From Macropodus opercularis (lineage: Eukaryota; Chordata; Actinopteri; Anabantiformes; Osphronemidae), in the NCBI GenBank assembly GCA_030770545.1, contig CM061096.1:11823501-11887500 (forward strand): 64,000 nucleotides of DNA. The letters run 5' to 3'. Shown here one piece after another: positions 1 through 10,898 of the stretch. The first letter of the stretch is position 1, and each line of letters begins with the position of its first letter. The position numbers and the translations under genes were made by a program. A model generated the notes under the pieces. The model was given only the letters and a program-made list of their open reading frames with translations, was not told where the DNA came from and searched no databases.

Positions 1-429
1 TTGTGGTCGTCTAGTCAGGTCAACCCTGGTCAGTGCAAAATACCTCCCCATCTATCCAGCACCGCAGGCTTACTCTGGCTTCTGTGTCACAAGAGAGAGA
101 CCCCTGTTTCTGACCCAGACCCTTAGTTTGTGGAACTCCTTTGGTCACAGCTGCCAATCTGCTGTACTGATGAAAAAGCTGGAGCCTGTCCCCAGGATCA
201 CAGCCAACTGGCTTTAAGGGGGAGCCACTGCTTTAGTAAGAGTAAGGAGAAGGGATTTGGGGATTTGGGTATGATACCTCTTAGTGGGTAAATCAAAGCA
301 TCAATGCAATACATCCTGCTGAGCTAGAAACGGAAAACAGAGAGGGCGTTAGGGCCTCAGTCGTTTCCCATTCTGAAGGCGCTCAACTGCAAGCTTTACA
401 TTTTGGCATATTAACAAGCAGCTATGCAG

Positions 430-660
430 CGTTGACAAGCGCTGACTGTACACGATGTACAGAGAAAACTGAACTTAGGCTGAGAACGTGTGAATTGGAG
501 GCGCGCGGCTACATTCGCGTCACGCTTACGCTACACGGCTCGTTCTCTTTTAGTAACTTTTATTCCTCTCCCACTGGGCTGCGCTTGGTCCAGCAGCTCG
601 CTCTCGCTCTCGCCAGGACGCTAACCAGTCCCAGGTGCTGTCAGAACACAGTAGGCCCAC
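430..660. other. CpG-rich patch
   Basis: CpG dinucleotides are frequent here (around 20 between 480 and 660 by hand count), against a surrounding background where they are scarce. The stretch also holds pyrimidine-rich CTCGCTCTCG repeats near 598-614. It could be a small unmethylated promoter or enhancer. No TATA box, splice donor or convincing start codon context was seen, and the 107-codon open frame across it resembles no known protein. Confidence 0.25.
447..461. promoter_or_regulatory. Palindromic IR3 steroid-receptor-like element
   Basis: The sequence TGTACACGATGTACA contains GTACA-CGA-TGTAC. This fits the inverted-repeat, 3-base-spacer layout (GNACAnnnTGTNC) bound by glucocorticoid, androgen, progesterone and mineralocorticoid receptors. 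It lies inside a CpG-rich patch. Motif match only; a 10-base constraint arises by chance at a moderate rate in a window of this size. Confidence 0.25.
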
Positions 661-661
661 C

Positions 662-1429
662 TAGACAGCGAGGCCAAGGTTTCACCTCAAACCACAGGCA
701 GCCACCTTTCAAAGATACACACTACACCATAAAAGTGCTGCGGCTAACGGGTTAGCCATTGTACAAGAAAATCTCGTCATGCATGCATCATAAATCTCTC
801 TACATACCCATCGCACACTGTAAATCTCTATCACGTTTTTGGGTTACACATACTGAGTTTGTTTGCTCCTGCTAAATCCCCTATAAGCTTTGAAAGAAAA
901 GGTTTGCTCGGTGCTTCCAGCCAACCTGTGGCTCCGCAAACACAAGATGAACGTGATTAAAAGATGCAAAACCGGCCCCCGAGCAGGCTCTGTCAAATCT
1001 AGATTTGCTGTGTCTTGCAAATCCAGATCCTGCTGAACCCTTTTAACTTCCTGTACAAGCCACAGTACTTCCTGTTTCTATTTAACGTGTACTGTATTTG
1101 TGTAGTAGATACAAATTAGGCAGCACTAACCGTCCTTTCCTAAGCTGTCGCTGTGAATGGGCAGAGGAAGACTGACACAAACAGTAGGCACAGCGCAGCC
1201 GCCATGATGTGCTTATAGATTATAGAGTTAGTGGTGCCACCTTCCATGAAAGCCATGGTTCTAGACAGTCAAGGCCTGGATGACATCATTGTTTCCACAG
1301 CTACTATCGCCCCCGTTACCCAAAATCCTGTTCGGCAGTGTCATTATCTCACCTGGCATCAGGCCCGTGATTTGTTGTCAGTGCTTCTTGCCACTCCCCC
1401 AATTCCCAACTAAATTGCTCAAGCCTGGG

Positions 1430-1432
<3 letters not shown>
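662..1432. other. No gene recognised
   Basis: Ordinary unique sequence. Several short open frames exist, including a 60-codon one from 1231, but none has recognisable protein features. No repeat family or RNA gene was identified. Confidence 0.5.
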
Positions 1433-1460
<28 letters not shown>

Positions 1461-1508
1461 CGCACACACACACACACACACACACACCGCACACACACAC
1501 ACACACAC
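1433..1508. repeat. Compound (CA)n microsatellite with CGCA interruptions
   Basis: About 76 bases of alternating CA, broken twice by an inserted CG (near 1461 and 1488) that keeps the purine-pyrimidine alternation. Such runs are length-polymorphic and can adopt Z-DNA. The Thr/His and Cys/Val-rich open frames across it on either strand are artefacts of the repeat. Confidence 0.97.
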
Positions 1509-4500
1509 GCATGGATTCTGAGCCAAATCCTGCAGCAGGCAGCGCTGTGAGAACATGTCGCCACACATCTACTTTGTTGGAGGCCATTTTAGCTGTTTAG
1601 CATGTGTAAGCCTGAGCAGAGGAGACGGCACAAAGCTGTTGTGAGTCTCTCCTGCAACTAAACCAACCTCTGTTCGATATTGTCTTACATTAGCAACACC
1701 GTGCAAAGAGATGCTCAGGGGATGGTGCACGTCTCCCTAACTTCAGCGTTAAGACAAAAATGGTGTCACCGTGCCAAGTTGATCCCACCCCACAGCTGCA
1801 ACACCACAGATTTTGGCCTGAAACGGAGGCACAGACATATTTTAGAGGCGCAAATGAGAAATAAACCCCCCAGTGAAAAATACTATAGCTGAATTAATAA
1901 ATCACTGCAAACTACAAATGTCTACACCAACATAACATCAGTATGAGCTGCATCACTTCATCTCCATCTGCTTTTTTTAATCTTTCCAGACATTTGTAGC
2001 TATGTCATCTGATTTTGAAGATAGATTTTTTTGTAGTCTCTCTATCAGTAGTCATCTTGTTCAGCTACTGTTTGTTTTTCAACCAACACAGAGACACGAT
2101 CTTTGTCAGCACTCACACAATAAATGACATCATGAGTGAGAGGGAGCTTGTTAGGGTTTGAGAGGTTGGAGGCGTAGGACTGCGTCAGTTGTGCGTTAGA
2201 AAGAGAAACAGAGGAGAGCACACAGTGAGCAGTGAGTTATGGGGAAATGAAACATAAGCTGCTTTTAAAGCGATGTCCTATTGAGAGGAGTTGGTGCCCT
2301 TTTCCATCTATCTTAAAGTGAACATGGCCTTAACCCTTAACAATCAAAATTTTTAAATGTTAGGCTGATAATCTCCAAAAAACACTTCTTACAGTTGTTA
2401 TAACACAAACATTAAAGAAGTGTTTGCACATGTGGGCAAAGGTAAAGTCGAGAACATGCAATACATGGCGATTTCATTTCATTCAGACCTTAAATGCAGA
2501 CGCGTTGACATGTTAATCTTACATTACATCTCATTACAAAGACATGCAGTTGCTTGGCGGTGAGTGACAGCGTCAGTGAGTAACTGAGGAAGAATTTGAC
2601 ACAACACAAGCACTTTTGCATGAGAAAAGACCAGCAGAGCACTTCCTTCCATGCACCTTCTGCAAACACTCACGCGTAAAGCGTTGTGCCCAGTGTTTGC
2701 AGGCGAGAAAGGCAAACACTGCATTTGAATGAACATACCACCACGTCGCTCATTGGCCTGTTCGATACCTGTTACTGTGTTCAAGGACATGTTCATGTCT
2801 GCAGATGTGTGTGTGCGTGTGCGTGTCCTACAGAATACATGCAGTGGAGAACAGAGAGAGGTTGCGAAGTTCTGCACGGCGTTGTGTTGCAAGGAAGCAG
2901 TGGGTGGTAAGAGGTGGAAGTGCAGTGGAGATAATCCCCAGCTTTTGCCCTAAGTCTTGTGCACGCTGGGCAGATCAGGGACTGAGGGAGGAGTGGTGCT
3001 ACCCCGTGGCAGTCACCCAGGCCCCGAGCCTTCCACCTGACCAGCCTGGCAGCCTTGCAGCCTGCAGGCCAGAGACTCAGCCTTCAGCTTTGATCTGTAG
3101 CTGCTAAATTTGGCTGAACAGATTTTGTCCTTAGCATCAGCGCACTCTGAGGCCTTGCAGACATGCTCTCGTTTCCAACTATTTGTAAATGTGTCTCTCA
3201 GCTATAGTTACTACTAAGTGAAGATGAGGAGTCCAGTGTATCAATAGGCCGGACAAAGGGGGTCAGTGGGTTAACGTGTTCAGTATGGCTATGCATTTGG
3301 CCCTGGGGATAGATGAAGTTGAGAGGTTAACCCAGAGGTCAAAGGGTCAGGTACCCCTGGAGCAATGATCCAGGCCAAGCACTGACTCAGCTGGAAACCC
3401 TGAGGAGAGTCCCCTTCAACCCACACATCACTCTGCATGCAGTTGGGAGCACCAGCTGTTAAAAGGTGCAACTGAGGGAAGGAAGGAGGGACAAAGTGGG
3501 AGCTCAGCTGACAGGATGTGCTACAGTCCCAAGACGCTCCTTCACTCCTATCCATCATGTCAATAACACCAAAACATTCTGTTCACCCAAAACTATTTAA
3601 CCTATTTAAACGTTTTTTTTAAATGTATCCTTATATAACAAGTATGAATAATGTCTTTAAATGGATTTAAATTACACCAATTTCTGAATAAGTTCTGGAT
3701 GTGAAACCAAAGAAAAAAGATTGCGGTGACAGAGTTAATCTGTCCCCCCAGTGGTGGTAAACTGTAGATGTCTTAACCTCCCAGTAACCCCACCGCCACC
3801 GCTGTCATTATGGCCATCACAAGAGCTCCAATCATGTGATATGTGAAACTTGGCTCCGGCTGTGAAGCCACAGCTTCACACCCATGTCCATCGACTTGCT
3901 GATTGACTCCAGCATCCCCTGCTTGTAAACACATAAACAAGAAACTAGCTCCCTGCTCTGCTGCTGGGAGTCTTTAGAAAGCTAAGCTGACTGTTAGTCA
4001 GGCTGTACCACAAAGTCACTTCCCTATTTCCATTAGTGTGAAGAGCTCCCTCTCTTGCTTTCCCTCTCTTCGGGGACTTCCCAGGTGCATTAAATGACTA
4101 TAGGGGGGGGAACACCATGAGATTGCATGAAAACAGGAAGGACAGCTTAACTTGACTAACGAGCGGTAAATTCTTCTATTCTCCATCCACGTGAAGTTTG
4201 CAGTAATGTTGATCTCTGTCAAATGTTAAAATGGATACATTCAGTCTGCTTTTTCCTAATTTCTAATTATCAACAAACTGATCCCAACAGGTGCCACGTT
4301 ACAATCACCTGCACTGAAACGGCCGCAGCTTCCTTCCTCATCGGCCTATTTCGCATCGTTCTGATCGCTCTGCTTCAACCAGCGAAAACAATGAAACGTT
4401 TCACATTTGGTTCGTGGAAAGAGCTGAATCATACCGTGCGAGAAACACACCTGACAGAAGCACACAAACAAAACACACGGGCAGTTAGGAGCGCCTGCGT

Positions 4501-6370
4501 TTTCTCCAACTGAACGGTACAAATAGACAGCAGCCGCCGCGGGCAGTCTCACGACCGGATTTACAGACGAGGTTGAGCGACACACAGCCCTCAACTCTGA
4601 ATCAATGTGTATTTTGCACAATTGTGTGCAAATACAAATCGCTGTCAGTGGTTTGTCTTCCACCCTATATATTTCACAGCAGCCCACAGCACAGTGCTGC
4701 AGTTTACACCAGGCCTCTGGCTGGACAAAAGCCAGTGCAACGCTTTTCTACATGCAAATAAAATCCCCTTAAATGAGTCATTTCTTGTTTGTTTCTGAGC
4801 ACACTGAAAGTCATCTCTGGGGAGCAGCTCAGCTCAATTACCGTGTTGTTTTAGCAAATGGACTTGCTGAGTCGGGTCCAGAAACTGCTAAAATGCACAA
4901 AGCTTCAGTTCTACAAATGCTGTACAGATGTTTCAAAAATGCACTTCACATTATTCATTATTTGATTGGCTTTGAAATTAGCATAATGGGTTTCAGGACA
5001 TAATGTGTCATCATTGGAGAAATGGTCAATAACAAATCTTTAGTTTTCTTACTGCTGTTCAAGCTTTATGCTACTGTAACAACCCAGCCACAATTTTTAG
5101 ATTTTGATTACCTCAAAAAACTAAATGAATGTGTGAATTTAATAATGTAATGTCTTGACAGCAACAAAAAAGCAATGAATGCATGACACATGAATGAATT
5201 TCAAAAGCCGATGACCTCTGAGCTTCTGAAAAATGGAAAGCGCCTTATTTCTGGCAGGGACGATTGTGGGCTCGCAGATAAGATCACACTTCGACTTTCT
5301 GGGCATCATTTCAAGCGTGATGAACAGGAAGACAAAGCTGCCTTTGAAATACAAACACAAGCGAAGAATAACCCTGAGTCTGCAGTATTTTGATCATTCT
5401 CTGTTTCAAGATAAAAAGCCAAATTTTGTGTGGGATTCCTCAGATTTCAGCTATACAAAGCCAGTTAGATCAGAATATCTAAGCCAGTGGATTTTTTCCA
5501 TCATTTAATATGAACAATAAGCTTTAGTGAAACTATTACATCTTTAAATCACCTGCATTTTCCAGGAGTGAGTTATCTGAATCAGTGTTTGTTGGCAATG
5601 AGGGACCTCACTGGCTGTGTAATCGGGCCCTGACTACCTGAGCTGATGGCTATCGACCAGTCCAGACACAGGAATGACAGGTCTTATCTAAAACTGGCCC
5701 TGGCTGTGTGAGATACTAGTCTACTTACGTACCACCACACAGAAACTCTCCCAGTCTCTGGTTCAAACGTTGACTCCACACAGGTGACGCAACGCCGCCA
5801 TGTCGTTTGTGCTATCATTGTGATAGATGTTCCTCACCCCTCTGCCAGCTCTACACATCAGGAAACGAAATTCAAGTGCTGCATGTAAAAAGGAACCGTG
5901 TGTGTGGGGGGGTCAAGAGAGCACTGGTTTCCCTGACCAGAGGATTCCTCCAGTGCACGAGGCTACTCCTCTCATTTTTACTCCTTTATTAAGTGATTTA
6001 AAAGACGTGTTTTGTCCACTATGTACAGTATAGTGAAGTATAGTAAAGTTTATTTTCTGTGTGTCTGAATGTGATTTTCACATCTTCTTTTTTGGAGGAT
6101 TTGTTCTAATAATAAGCTGCAAAATATTGTTTCAGATATAAAGGCTCAAGGCATGAAGTGTAGGAGAAATTAAAATGTGTTTGTATGTCCGGAGCTGATT
6201 GAAACATTTCTTCCTGACAGCTTCACATGACATGATCATTTATCCTTACACTTGACAAGATGACACCCTTTATCTAAATTCATCAGAGGCATAATGAGAC
6301 ATCTCCATCTGAGCATGTTTCCCAAGGTAAACTCCAGAGCTTTACCAGGCTTTCTAATAAGCAGGACAAG
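1509..6370. other. Unique sequence without recognised genes
   Basis: Contains a short imperfect TG tract (2806-2826), an 8-base G run (4103-4110) and AT-rich stretches around 3600-3680 and 4960-5190. Open frames reach 122 codons (2524-2892 minus) but look random. No exon with good splice sites at both ends stood out. Confidence 0.5.
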
Positions 6371-6373
6371 TAC

Positions 6374-6396
6374 TGACCTGACCTTTGACTTGACCT
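6374..6396 (-). promoter_or_regulatory. Nuclear-receptor half-site array including a DR1
   Basis: Read on the minus strand, four AGGTCA-type half-sites lie head to tail within 23 bases. The pair AAGTCA-A-AGGTCA (6379-6391) is a direct repeat with one-base spacing, the arrangement bound by COUP-TF, HNF4, RXR and PPAR-RXR. A further perfect AGGTCA (6391-6396) precedes it. The clustering of half-sites is directly visible. That it acts as a regulatory site is inference. Confidence 0.35.
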
Positions 6397-7589
6397 TTTT
6401 CTTTCACGGAGAGAAGAAATTAGCAACCAACACTGTTGGGGAAAACGTACTTGTAGAAATGTTGGTGTCTTCCATTTAACTCTGATCCTTCCTCTTTGCC
6501 AGTGAGTAAAGGTCAGGCCAATAAAAGCTCCTATGCTGAATCACCAATCACCAATTTTTTTCAGATTTCGAGCAAAAAGGGGAAAGAATAAAAAACCATT
6601 TGTCATAATTTCCCCCTCATGACAGATCTGGCAGTGCAGTCAGTCGGCAAAGGTTCAAACGTGGTGTTCAGCGGGCTGGAAGTGACGCTCTCATCAAGTA
6701 GAGACGAGCTACAGTGTAGCTGCGAGGTGGTCTGTGGGCCGAAATTCTGAATCCAGGAGTGAAATGGCCTGTCGGAGTGATGCATGACGCAGAGGGGACA
6801 GAAGGGCTTCATCCTGGACATGGAGAGCATCTTCAGTGTCCCTTTACAGACAGTCAAGAAGCACATAGGCATCACAATTATGTTCTTTTCTAACTCACTT
6901 TTCTAAGAAATGTTGACAGACATTGTCAAAGTGAGTCATTCTGCAGCTACACAGAAGTTTAACTGACATCAAATGCAGTCACCAGAAACCAGAAACCTTA
7001 AGATCCAAGTGACAAATGATCAAAAATAACCCCCACAAATTAAATCAAATACTCAACTGGCAGTGGTGATGTCTTTAGTTCCTCTGCCTATAAATATGTG
7101 CTTTCTTGTAATCACTTCTCCAGAGACTAGACACGTAGGAAAGGGAAATGAATCAAAATGTGCTTGCTCATAAGGTCAAGCTCACATCGTCTTTGCCATC
7201 TTTAGCACAATTAGAAAAGAAAACCCTCTCTCTACCTCACCGCCTCTCCAAGTTTTGCTGTCATTACACGCTGCCACGCTGTGATTCCCAAGTTGGACTG
7301 ATGCCCCTTCTCCTCTTCAACACCCCACCCCCAAAAAAACTCTCCCACACACCCTTGCCCCCGCCCCTCGTCTTGCCACTGCCTCTTTGCATTGATGCTG
7401 ATAATTACCGCTGAATGGATCTGCAGATTCCCATGGATGTCAGTGGAGCCTTTGGCCTGTTCTCCTGCTCCCCTCCTCGCCCTCTCCCTCCTCCTCATCC
7501 TCTCCTGCTTCCAGAGTCTCCCCTTCCCCTTCTCAATGGGGATTAAGAGAGTGGGAGAGAGGTGAGAGATGGAGAGGCTGAGTGAGGGT
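6397..7589. other. No gene recognised; pyrimidine-rich end
   Basis: Mostly unremarkable. From about 7310 to 7530 the plus strand becomes strongly pyrimidine-rich (long C and CT stretches). This gives long open frames of low complexity on both strands, which I do not regard as coding. Confidence 0.45.
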
Positions 7590-7690
7590 GCTTGCCCAGA
7601 CTGAGGGATGGTTTGCCATGCGGCTGCCTCATTTATGTCGCCTTGCCAATCAAGATTGTCATCTCAAATAATCCAGAAACACTGCTGTGC
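7590..7690. promoter_or_regulatory. Enhancer-like element with CCAAT motif
   Basis: Dense unique sequence with TTGCCAATCAAG at 7643-7654, a strong NF-Y/CCAAT core, next to TTTATG and AAATAAT homeobox-like words. The ten-base word GCCAATCAAG occurs again at 9209-9218 inside another candidate element. Conservation could not be tested. Confidence 0.25.
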
Positions 7691-8859
7691 ATTTTATGAT
7701 TTTTGGACATGCCTACCCTGAACGTCACAATCGATTTGATGTTGATGTATTGATAAAGTGCTTATTTCGGAAAATATGGTCATAATGAACTCAAGGTGAA
7801 TCCCATGACACATTAGAGAGCGAAAACCTGTTGGAAAAGAGGTTACCTCCATAAGGAACAATTGTGGAAAATACAGAGAACAAGGAAAGTGGCGGATTCC
7901 CACCATTTCTCCAGTGGAAGCAGAGCGGAGTGGATCGACGTCATGGTCACTGGGAGCCCACGCACCCTCAGCGTGCCAGAGGAAACCGATACCCAGGGAG
8001 CACGGTCCAAGCTCAGAAACCCACTACAGCCATGCTTTCTTCCAAGGAAGTCCAAAGAGGGGCCAGCTCGACACACCACAGTTAATTACATCACACCACA
8101 GGGCAAGCATGAAGACTGCAGACAGGGGCACTTTAAAGTGGCTAAGAGACTTGGCATGATAGACATGTACGAATTTTGTGTAGGATGGTTATTTTATTTT
8201 GGCCATTAAAGGCAGCACAAGCGCTACAATACACCACAATACATCGGTCTTTCTTCCAGCATGTATCCTGGACGTCTTCCAGGGCAGAGCGGTAATTGTG
8301 TCTTTTTTTTTCCTCTCTGGACGTGGCTCCAATTTGAGGAAATGGTTTGGAGCAGGCTTAAAGGCTGCAGGAGTGTTTGGAACCAACAAGGTTTGGCTCT
8401 AAGCTGCATGTCAACCTCTCTTCAAATGATCCTCATTAACAACAATTACGAGGGGAAACAGCCGATCGCATGTGTGTGTGATCTTCTGTTGTATAGTATG
8501 TATAACAGACATGGATGCACAGCAGCAGAAAAGCATTTAAATTCAGGGTTAGGTACAGAATTGTGCTAATTGTTCCAGTAGCTGAGGACATGATGGCAGA
8601 TAACCATCCACATCCACGTCCTGAGATTTATGTCCCAAAATGAACTTTTGAGTAAAAGTAAAACTAATGAAGTGAATCTGAAATGTTATTAGTAATGAGG
8701 GGAAACGGCTTGATGTGTGTCTTCCTTATCAGAAACTGCATTCTTTAGAAAACTGAAAGTGAGACACAATTAAGCTAAAAATAGTTTCATGTAGAGCAGC
8801 TGGTAAAACTTGACATTTGACATGTCTGACTTGACACTTCTGCCTAAAATTCCTCCCCA
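7691..8859. other. No gene recognised
   Basis: Several overlapping open frames (for example 7862-8209 plus, 115 codons) occur because stop codons are locally sparse in several frames at once, which argues against coding. No repeats or RNA genes recognised. Confidence 0.45.
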
Positions 8860-8989
8860 AATGCAGTTACATCACCGGCCCCTACAGGAGAATAGCAGAT
8901 TGAGGAGGAAACCCACCACCGCATCCTCTTCCCCTCCCTTACCCCTGCTTCCCACCTACCCTTATCATTCCTCAAGACTGTTTACCACC

Positions 8990-9310
8990 AACACAAGACC
9001 AACGCTGCCAGAGCTCATTATGGACAGCCAAACCATAATATGCTGCCAAGTCCTGCCCCACAGCTTGGGCCGAAACTCTGTTGTCTTGGCAACCCAGCAT
9101 CCGAGGAGCATGAGGGGGGATGGCGGGGGTCGGTTGTGCGCCGGTGCTGGGTGTGATGCCTTTGAAGGGGGAGGGGGAGGCATGATGTCATCCTGTGGCA
9201 CGGAGGGGGCCAATCAAGCCCTGAGAAAATTATGTCACCTTTTGTTGAGCCGGTCCATTCAGGCCTATAGAAGTGCAGTGAATTGAGAGCTGCAGAGAGG
9301 TCATTTTTTC
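8990..9310. promoter_or_regulatory. Enhancer-like element with RFX X-box and CCAAT motifs
   Basis: Holds an RFX-type X-box, GTTGTCTTGGCAAC (9080-9093, 12 of 14 positions of the palindromic consensus GTTGCCATGGCAAC). It also has a CCAAT motif in GCCAATCAAG (9209-9218), and AT-rich words CCATAATATG (9021 onward) and AAAATTATG. A G-rich core (9111-9183) contains GGGGGAGGGGGAGG and could form a quadruplex. Overlapping open frames on both strands (158 and 118 codons) come from the GC-rich composition. Confidence 0.35.
9080..9093. promoter_or_regulatory. RFX X-box-like site
   Basis: GTTGTCTTGGCAAC is an imperfect palindrome matching the RFX X-box at 12 of 14 positions. RFX factors drive ciliary and some neuronal genes. 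No gene start is visible nearby, so a distal role would have to be assumed. Confidence 0.35.
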
Positions 9311-9419
9311 CCCTGAGCCGTGTATGTGTGTGAGAAAAAGTGGAGAAAAAGAGCGGGGGGGTGGGGGCAGGCAAGCAGGGAAGTGCATTGTCAACATGCT
9401 AATGTTGTTGACCGTAAGC

Positions 9420-9870
9420 AACGCCATAAAGATGTCATGAAGCTCAACTTCCAGAACATCAGCGCTGGGGCCTTTGCGCCCCTTCTCTCTTTCAGATGTC
9501 GCTGACCTCGCGCCTCCCTCAAATCAGATTCATAATATGATCCCTATGAAGCTTTGAACAACTTGTCAGAACATTGTCAGGCGGCAGAATAAAAGCCCGA
9601 ACACGCTGCAATGGAGCCCGGCCTGGTCGGCTTTGTTTTACCGCCGAGAGAAAGGCAACAATAAGCAACCCCTTGAGGAATAATTACCCCCTTAGCAACT
9701 CTGCTACCCCGCACTCCTGCACCAGTGTCCCATCCCCTGCAGAGCCTGCAGCTTTCCTCCCAGAGCCAAACCTTATTGAGTCACAGCTGAAATTAACAGT
9801 GAGAGACAGCTGAATGGGAAATCACAGCTGAATTGCTGAACTCATTTCAACTAATTGAAAACAATAAATA
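9420..9870. promoter_or_regulatory. Enhancer-like element with SOX and TAATTA motifs
   Basis: A long unique stretch with a SOX core AACAAT (9657-9662), a homeodomain core TAATTA (9681-9686), ATAATATGATC (about 9532), and TTGAGTCACAGCTG (around 9776), which overlaps an AP-1-like GAGTCA with an E-box CAGCTG. Motif density, absence of simple repeats and even base texture resemble vertebrate developmental enhancers. The 79-codon open frame at 9574 has no known similarity. Confidence 0.35.
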
Positions 9871-9889
9871 CATTTGTCGTGTATGCTGG

Positions 9890-10090
9890 GATGCCTTTCT
9901 ACTGGCAGCTGTGGGGATTTCTATCCCCAGATGAAAAGCCCTGCACTTTGACCCATTTTGACCTATACTATGACATTAAGCACTTTTTTACTTTCTGTAT
10001 ACATTGACCTCAGCAGGCAAACACATTTTCCATCATGTCATCATCTGCCTTGTGATCAAAAAGAATAACATTCATTATGCAATATTTTGT
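9890..10090. promoter_or_regulatory. Enhancer-like element with DR4 site
   Basis: Continues the enhancer-like block. Contains the DR4 described separately, GCAGCTG E-box (about 9905), and TTGATCAAA-like and AAAGAATAACATTCATTATGC AT-rich words that suit POU/HOX binding. Functional role is inferred from texture and motifs only. Confidence 0.3.
9949..9964 (-). promoter_or_regulatory. DR4 nuclear-receptor element
   Basis: On the minus strand AGGTCA-AAAT-GGGTCA is a direct repeat of two near-perfect half-sites spaced by four bases, the arrangement used by thyroid hormone receptor-RXR and LXR-RXR. Confidence 0.3.
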
Positions 10091-10731
10091 TTGTTTGTTT
10101 TAGAAACGAACTAACTTTCGTTTCACTTTTTAAAACTTCCATTTTTACTTTTAAGAGTCGCTTTTTGTTGTTGCCAGAGCTAATTAAAAAAAGAAAACTG
10201 GTGTGACTACTGATTGGCAAATAGTGGCCTAACTAGTAATGAAGCCAACCTTAAAAACAATAACAGCAGACACATAACGAACACTGTCTCATCAGTTATT
10301 ACTCACAAATCTGCAGATGACAAAATAAACAGAGATCAGCTCAGATAAAACTTTTTTTATTTCTACTAATAGGACTTAAACACAACAAAATGTATGAAAC
10401 CATAAATCATCATCGGCATAAACAGTCTGACAGAATTATTAACTAACAACACCGCGAGCTGACAGGAAAATGTAGTGTCAGTAGGAGAGGTTTTCCTTTC
10501 ATTCATACGCACCTGAATGACAATGGCTTCTTTGTGATCTCAATTCAAAGTTGTCAGACTCTGTAACCCCGCTGAGGAATTTTGATCACATGTGCATTCA
10601 TTCGCCAGTCACAACAGTACTGTGACATAAACTGACATTAATGTCGCAGCAAACAATATGTACGTAGGTAAGGTGAAGCCGATTTCCCTCCAGATAGGGC
10701 TGACTGATGTGTTCCACGTCTGGGCGGCAGC
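10091..10731. other. AT-rich stretch, no gene recognised
   Basis: AT-rich sequence with several TAAT words and a TTTGTTTGTTT repeat (about 10089-10102). If the exons proposed at 12.6 and 10.8 kb are real, this would be 3' untranslated region and downstream DNA, but no AATAAA polyadenylation signal reading on the minus strand was securely placed close to the proposed stop. Confidence 0.35.
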
Positions 10732-10898
10732 TTACACTCCACTGTCCCGCTGAGCTCGCGTCACAGCTTGCTTGAGTCTAGCTGCTGGCACCGGAGCGCT
10801 GGAAGCGAGTCCGTCAAGCACGGAGCTCATGCTGTCAGCCGCCATGCCAGGAGCAAACATCTGCTGGACGGGATGCTCGTCCACAGTCCAACCCTGGA
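10732..10898 (-). CDS. Possible terminal coding exon (very uncertain)
   Basis: On the minus strand a frame of 55 codons plus TAA (stop at 10734-10732) is open and CpG-rich, ending in residues RAQRDSGV. It would be entered after an AG at 10900-10899 (CTAAG), downstream of the pyrimidine-containing stretch TTTCTAG. The frame matches phase 1 left by the candidate exon at 12613-12677. However, the first AG (TTTCTAG, ending at 10911) is the stronger acceptor, and using it would end the protein after only a few codons (GSC then stop). I do not recognise the peptide. Chance is a serious alternative. Confidence 0.12.

Noticed and set aside
1280..1600. Thr/His-repeat protein
   Set aside because: Translation of the compound CA repeat.
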